The translations under genes and the position numbers were made by a program. A DNA stretch of 64,000 nucleotides from Pontibacter ruber (GTDB taxonomy: Bacteria; Bacteroidota; Bacteroidia; Cytophagales; Hymenobacteraceae), in NCBI RefSeq assembly GCF_023630205.1, contig NZ_JALPRR010000001.1, positions 62,001 to 126,000 on the forward strand, given 5' to 3'. Of this stretch, positions 60,081-64,000 are shown piece after piece (position 1 is the stretch's first letter; the number at the start of each line of letters is the position of its first letter). The notes under the pieces were generated by a model. That model had not been told where the DNA came from, searched no databases, and was given only the letters and a program-made list of their open reading frames with translations.

Positions 60081-60983
60081 TTATAAATTTACTTTATCTA
60101 AAACAAAAGCTATCTGCACGATCGGCAGATACAAAAAAGACCCGAACATGATACTCATGGCTGCCTTTTTAGAGCAGGTGCGCATGAGGTAAAATGTCTG
60201 AGCTAAAAATAACACGCCGCATACCACTGCGATCATGGCGGAAGTTGTTCCGGTCATACCGAACTGCAAAGGCAACAAGCTTAACGGGATCAGCAGCAAG
60301 GTATAAATCATGATCTGAAAGGCTGTTTTCAGGTTTTTCCCACCTGCCATTGGCAGCATCTTAAAACCGGCCTTCTTATAATCATCATCCAATACCCAGG
60401 CAATTGCCCAGAAATGCGGGAACTGCCAGATAAACTGTATGCCGAATAAGATCCATGCTTCAATATCCAGCGAACCTGTTGCCGCAACCCAACCGATCAG
60501 GGGAGGAAAAGCACCAGGAAAAGCTCCGATAAAAACACTGATCGGGCTGATACGCTTCATAGGCGTATAAACAAACCCGTAAAGTATAAGTGAGAGCAGT
60601 GAAATGGCTGCCGTTAAAACATTGAAATAGTATGCCAGCAATGCTATTCCGGAAATACCGAGTATAGCACAGTATACTGCAGCTTCTGTTACTGTTACCT
60701 GCCCGGTTGGTAGTGGGCGTTTCGCTGTTCGCTTCATCAGTTTATCCAGATCTTTTTCTATGATCTGGTTTATGATATTAGCAGAGCCTGTTACCAGCAT
60801 ACCTCCCAGCATTACCATCAATATGTTTGCATAGGATGAGTGCGGATGTCCAAGTATGTAGCCGATTGCGCTCGAAAACGCTACCACGATACTTAACCTG
60901 AACTTCAACAACCTAAAGTATGCCCCAGCTTTATGTACCATAAAGGTTAGAGACAGCAGCGAGTCAGACTTTTGTGTATACAT
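60081..60983 (-). CDS. ctaB: Haem O synthase (protoheme IX farnesyltransferase)
   Basis: A 300-residue UbiA-family prenyltransferase with about nine helices. The aspartate-rich motif NIINQIIEKDLDKLMKRTAKRPLP (about 64-87) binds the farnesyl diphosphate, and a second loop has LDDDYKKAGFKMLP. It makes haem O, the precursor of haem A. It overlaps ctaA by one base. Confidence 0.95.
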   Translation of the reverse strand: MYTQKSDSLLSLTFMVHKAGAYFRLLKFRLSIVVAFSSAIGYILGHPHSSYANILMVMLGGMLVTGSANIINQIIEKDLDKLMKRTAKRPLPTGQVTVTEAAVYCAILGISGIALLAYYFNVLTAAISLLSLILYGFVYTPMKRISPISVFIGAFPGAFPPLIGWVAATGSLDIEAWILFGIQFIWQFPHFWAIAWVLDDDYKKAGFKMLPMAGGKNLKTAFQIMIYTLLLIPLSLLPLQFGMTGTTSAMIAVVCGVLFLAQTFYLMRTCSKKAAMSIMFGSFLYLPIVQIAFVLDKVNL

Positions 60984-62059
60984 TAGTTATGAACAGCCAC
61001 TGGCATTTTAGCCGCCTTATGAGAGGCGTAATGATAAACAATAAAAATCAAAAATTGCACTCCAAAAAGGAGTGTTGCGAGGGTCAGGTGAAGCGGCTGT
61101 AAAACCGGAGGTATTGCAAAATAAGCCATTACAACACCAAAGATAATCTCCAATCCCAGAATGACCAACATCAAGTTGACATATCTGCTGATTTGTAGGT
61201 CTTTTAGTTTGTAAAGCAAATAAGCCAAATATGCATTGATGGCTAGTAGAGCGATAGAAAAAGAGCGGTGCACATAAAAATCAAGTCCCAGCTTTTCTAC
61301 CCATAATTCCCTGTTCTCGCCTTTCATCATAAAGGCAATCAGGTCAATATCCTCTCGCACCTGCGTACCGATAAGTATCTGGAAAAAAGTAAGCGTCGTA
61401 ACAAGTACAATCAAAAGATTCAACTTGCGGCTGTACTCAAACCTGGACGTGAAGGTATGTTCCTGTGAACGGGCGACAGCATATTGCAGCACCGCTACAA
61501 GTACCAGCGCCAAAGCCATGTGGATGGTAATGGTAACAGGAAGCAGATTAGTGGAAACAACAATGGAGCCCAGCCATCCCTGTATGACAACAAGTATGAA
61601 GCTGATAAGGGAAAGGTAAAATACTGTTTTATCTTTCTTCAGATAAGGAACAGCATATAGAACGGTAAGAAAGATCAGGATTCCTATTGCTACACCTACC
61701 AGCCTGTTCACATACTCTATCCAGGTCTTTGTTACATTGAATTCTGTTTCAATGTATTGGTTCGGATGTGAAAAGATGGCTGCAGATACTTCTTCAAACC
61801 CCAGGTTATCCAGGTATCCGGCAAGCTTTTGGTTCTTCTCTATCCTCTTCTGCTTATATACTTCCAGATAATCATCAGGAAGCTGGCTAATATCAGTTGG
61901 AGGAACCCAACTGCCAAAGCACTTAGGCCAGTCTGGGCATCCCATTCCAGAGCCGGTGCTTCGCACGATTCCTCCAACCAATATCAAGAAGTATACAGCA
62001 ATTACTGTAACTACTCCAATATTTCTAAACCTTTTGTATGGAAAAGATTTATTAGCCAT
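60983..62059 (-). CDS. ctaA: Haem A synthase (CtaA/COX15)
   Basis: A 358-residue membrane protein with eight helices. It has GSGMGCPDWPKCFGSWVPP near the N-terminus, a cysteine pair in the first external loop, and haem ligand histidines within HMALALVLVAV, VHRSFSIALL and HLTLATLLF. It oxidises haem O to haem A for the oxidase. Its position next to ctaB fits the pathway order. Confidence 0.94.
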   Translation of the reverse strand: MANKSFPYKRFRNIGVVTVIAVYFLILVGGIVRSTGSGMGCPDWPKCFGSWVPPTDISQLPDDYLEVYKQKRIEKNQKLAGYLDNLGFEEVSAAIFSHPNQYIETEFNVTKTWIEYVNRLVGVAIGILIFLTVLYAVPYLKKDKTVFYLSLISFILVVIQGWLGSIVVSTNLLPVTITIHMALALVLVAVLQYAVARSQEHTFTSRFEYSRKLNLLIVLVTTLTFFQILIGTQVREDIDLIAFMMKGENRELWVEKLGLDFYVHRSFSIALLAINAYLAYLLYKLKDLQISRYVNLMLVILGLEIIFGVVMAYFAIPPVLQPLHLTLATLLFGVQFLIFIVYHYASHKAAKMPVAVHN

Positions 62060-62067
62060 TAATGATA

Positions 62068-63894
62068 CTATTCTAAGTCTTTCTCATACGGCAGGTTTGA
62101 AGACTGCGTCTGAGAATATGGTACTGTCTGAGGGATGTAATCCTCTGCTGCACCTGGTTTGCTATAATCGTAAGGCCAACGGTAAACAGCAGGTATCTCA
62201 CCTGGCCAGTTGCCGTGTCCGGGATTTACCGGCGTTGTCCACTCCAGCGTGTTGGAGTGCCATGGGTTAGCTGTAGCCCTTCGGCCTTTGAAGATGCTGT
62301 AAATAAAGTTGAACAGGAAGACGAACTGTGCAGTAAAGCCCATGATAGCCGCTAAGCTGATAAAGGTGTTCATATCTGTAAACGTATTGAACGCCTCGAA
62401 ACCTGTCCAGGAATAATATCTTCTTGGGAATCCGGCAATACCGATGTAGTGCATTGGCATGAACACCAGGTACGCAGACAGGAAGGTTAACCAGAAATGC
62501 ACGTAACCCATCTTCTCGTCCATCATACGGCCGAACATCTTAGGGAACCAGTGGTAGATACCTGTGAACATACCGAAGAATGCTGCAGCACCCATTACAA
62601 GGTGGAAGTGCGCAATCACGAAGTATGTGTCATGTAGCTGAATATCCAGTGCTGAGTTACCAAGGATAATACCTGTCAGACCGCCAGAGATAAACAGTGA
62701 CACGAAGGCAATTGCAAACATCATCGATGTTGTGAAGCGAATATTACCTCTCCACAGTGTTGCAATCCAGTTAAATACTTTTACTGCAGATGGTACGGCA
62801 ATGATCAACGTAAGGAACATGAACACAGATCCCAGGAACGGGTTCATACCTGTTACGAACATGTGGTGCGCCCATACAACGAATGACAACAGGGAGATAC
62901 CCAACATTGAGCCAATCATAGCACGGTAACCGAAAATAGGCTTACGTGAATTTGTAGTGATTACTTCTGATACGATACCGAACGTTGGCAGAATCACGAT
63001 GTATACTTCCGGGTGACCCAGGAACCAGAACAAGTGCTGGAACAGGATCGGGCTACCACCTGTGTTAGAAAGCGCCTCACCGGCGATAAAGATATCAGAT
63101 AGGTAGAAGCTTGTACCGAAGCTACGGTCGAAGATCAGCAACAGGGCAGCTGAAAACAGCACCGGGAATGAAAGAAGACCAAGGATCGCTGTCAGGAAGA
63201 ACGCCCAGATGGTAAGCGGAAGCTTCGTCATGGACATGCCTTTTGTTCTCAGGTTGATCACAGTAGTGATATAGTTAACACCACCTAACAACTGAGATAC
63301 AATAAACAGCGCCATTGAGATCAGCCACATCGTCATACCTGTACCGGAACCTGAAATAGCTTGTGGTAAGGCACTCAGTGGCGGGTAAACTGTCCAACCA
63401 CCACCTGCAGGACCTGTTTCGATGAACAGGGAAGCAAACATTACAATGCTGGACAGGAAGAAGATCCAGAACGAAAGCATGTTCATGAAGCCGGATGCCA
63501 TATCACGGGCACCGATCTGCAGCGGAATAAGAAAGTTGGAGAAAGTACCGCTCAGACCAGCTGTAAGTACGAAGAATACCATGATGGTACCGTGCATGGT
63601 AACCAATGCCAGGTAAAACTCCGGATCAAGTTTACCGTTTTCAACCCACTTGCCCAGGATCGGCTCCAGGAAAGTGAAAGTTGCTTCTGGCCAACCTAAC
63701 TGCAGACGGAAAAGAATCGATAAAAAGCCACCTACAAAACCCCAGAAGATACCTGCAAACAGGAATTGCTTTGCAATTACTTTGTGGTCCTGGCTAAAGA
63801 TGTACTTCTCAAAAAAGTTTTGGTCATGATGATGATCATGCTCTTCATGAGCGTGATGTACATCCTTACTAATTGATATATCTGTAGTAGACAT
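62068..63894 (-). CDS. ctaD: Cytochrome c oxidase subunit I
   Basis: A 608-residue catalytic subunit with 12 or more helices. Metal ligands are visible: the CuB/cross-link motif WFLGHPEVYIVILP, VVWAHHMFVTG, and HDTYFVIAHFHLVMG with the haem a3 and haem a ligands. The N-terminus is histidine-rich (HHAHEEHDHHHDQNFFEK). The motif GHPEV contains the glutamate of the D-channel, so it is an A-type haem-copper oxidase. It is preceded by subunit II and followed by ctaA. Confidence 0.97.
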   Translation of the reverse strand: MSTTDISISKDVHHAHEEHDHHHDQNFFEKYIFSQDHKVIAKQFLFAGIFWGFVGGFLSILFRLQLGWPEATFTFLEPILGKWVENGKLDPEFYLALVTMHGTIMVFFVLTAGLSGTFSNFLIPLQIGARDMASGFMNMLSFWIFFLSSIVMFASLFIETGPAGGGWTVYPPLSALPQAISGSGTGMTMWLISMALFIVSQLLGGVNYITTVINLRTKGMSMTKLPLTIWAFFLTAILGLLSFPVLFSAALLLIFDRSFGTSFYLSDIFIAGEALSNTGGSPILFQHLFWFLGHPEVYIVILPTFGIVSEVITTNSRKPIFGYRAMIGSMLGISLLSFVVWAHHMFVTGMNPFLGSVFMFLTLIIAVPSAVKVFNWIATLWRGNIRFTTSMMFAIAFVSLFISGGLTGIILGNSALDIQLHDTYFVIAHFHLVMGAAAFFGMFTGIYHWFPKMFGRMMDEKMGYVHFWLTFLSAYLVFMPMHYIGIAGFPRRYYSWTGFEAFNTFTDMNTFISLAAIMGFTAQFVFLFNFIYSIFKGRRATANPWHSNTLEWTTPVNPGHGNWPGEIPAVYRWPYDYSKPGAAEDYIPQTVPYSQTQSSNLPYEKDLE

Positions 63895-63913
63895 TGACGA
63901 AAATATTTAATTG

Positions 63914-64000
63914 CTACAACTCTGTTTTAACTTCTTCAGCCTTTTCCTCCTTCTTCTCTACAACAAGTTGCTTCTGAGAATCGGTTGAGAATTTTGCAAG
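63914..64000 (-). CDS. Cytochrome c oxidase subunit II, 3' end only
   Basis: The frame open from base 64000 down to TAG at 63914-63916 encodes 28 residues (LAKFSTDSQKQLV and a charged tail of K and E). The position directly upstream of ctaD and the shared operon direction suggest the C-terminal tail of subunit II; the sequence itself is too short to prove it. Confidence 0.65.
   Translation of the reverse strand, partial: LAKFSTDSQKQLVVEKKEEKAEEVKTEL

Noticed and set aside
1..64000. tRNA, rRNA, CRISPR, prophage and insertion sequences
   Set aside because: I looked for cloverleaf-type T-loops, regular spacer repeats, phage structural genes and transposase motifs and saw none. A tRNA or small RNA missed by eye cannot be excluded.

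Overview
The window looks like chromosomal DNA of a Bacteroidota bacterium, most likely a Cytophagales/Hymenobacteraceae member such as Pontibacter. This is inferred, not proven. The reasons are: type IX secretion (T9SS) cargo with C-terminal sorting domains, a PorX regulator, promoter -7 boxes of the form TAnnTTTG with no Shine-Dalgarno sites, a fused LpxC-FabZ, and a caa3-type oxidase cluster in the order usual for the phylum. Most of it is core genome. No rRNA, tRNA, CRISPR array, transposase or prophage was seen.

Layout. 1-4 kb: a PadR regulator (partial) overlapping a PspC/GIN-domain envelope protein, then a TraB/GumN-like gene broken by an 11-bp tandem duplication. 4-9.2 kb: CCA-adding enzyme, threonylcarbamoyl-AMP synthase and methylmalonyl-CoA epimerase on the minus strand, divergent from an iscS-iscU-hypothetical-iscA iron-sulfur operon. 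9.2-22.7 kb: mixed housekeeping genes (a T9SS cargo protein, nitroreductase, DUF885, PhzF, cupin, a cytochrome c/PQQ-type sugar dehydrogenase, a YdcF gene with an in-frame amber codon, a zincin, an ABC exporter, RibBA, a thioesterase). 22.9-31.7 kb: a 1504-residue T9SS surface protein, then dnaG flanked by a pair of inverted dispersed repeats, a macro-domain protein and a META-like lipoprotein. 31.9-39.4 kb: Mrp and a NifU-type scaffold, fumarylacetoacetase, a flavin reductase, and the overlapping minus-strand run porX-tsaE-ald. 39.6-46.8 kb: an HD phosphohydrolase, a low-GC HEPN gene that looks acquired, the lipid A genes lpxD, lpxC-fabZ and lpxA, a small ABC ATPase and YebC. 46.9-56.3 kb: a Ca/Na antiporter, an outer-membrane-like protein, and a 1162-residue surface protein whose start overlaps the end of a 1236-residue sensor histidine kinase. 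56.4-64 kb: a minus-strand cytochrome oxidase operon (coxB 3' end, ctaD, ctaA, ctaB, two subunit III genes, subunit IV, SCO, DUF420, a small CxxC membrane protein, DUF983).

The main non-gene signals are these. The heptamer AAGTATA/TATACTT is extremely frequent in genes and spacers (about 20 by eye in the first 10 kb against roughly 1 expected). Several families of intergenic inverted repeats occur, some inside operons. Two genes carry single, apparently recent lesions: the 11-bp duplication at 3471-3492 and the TAG at 16496-16498. No complete new multi-gene system was found. The best leads are the heptamer, the symmetric repeats around dnaG, the HEPN gene, the kinase/surface-protein pair and the unknown gene inside the isc operon.
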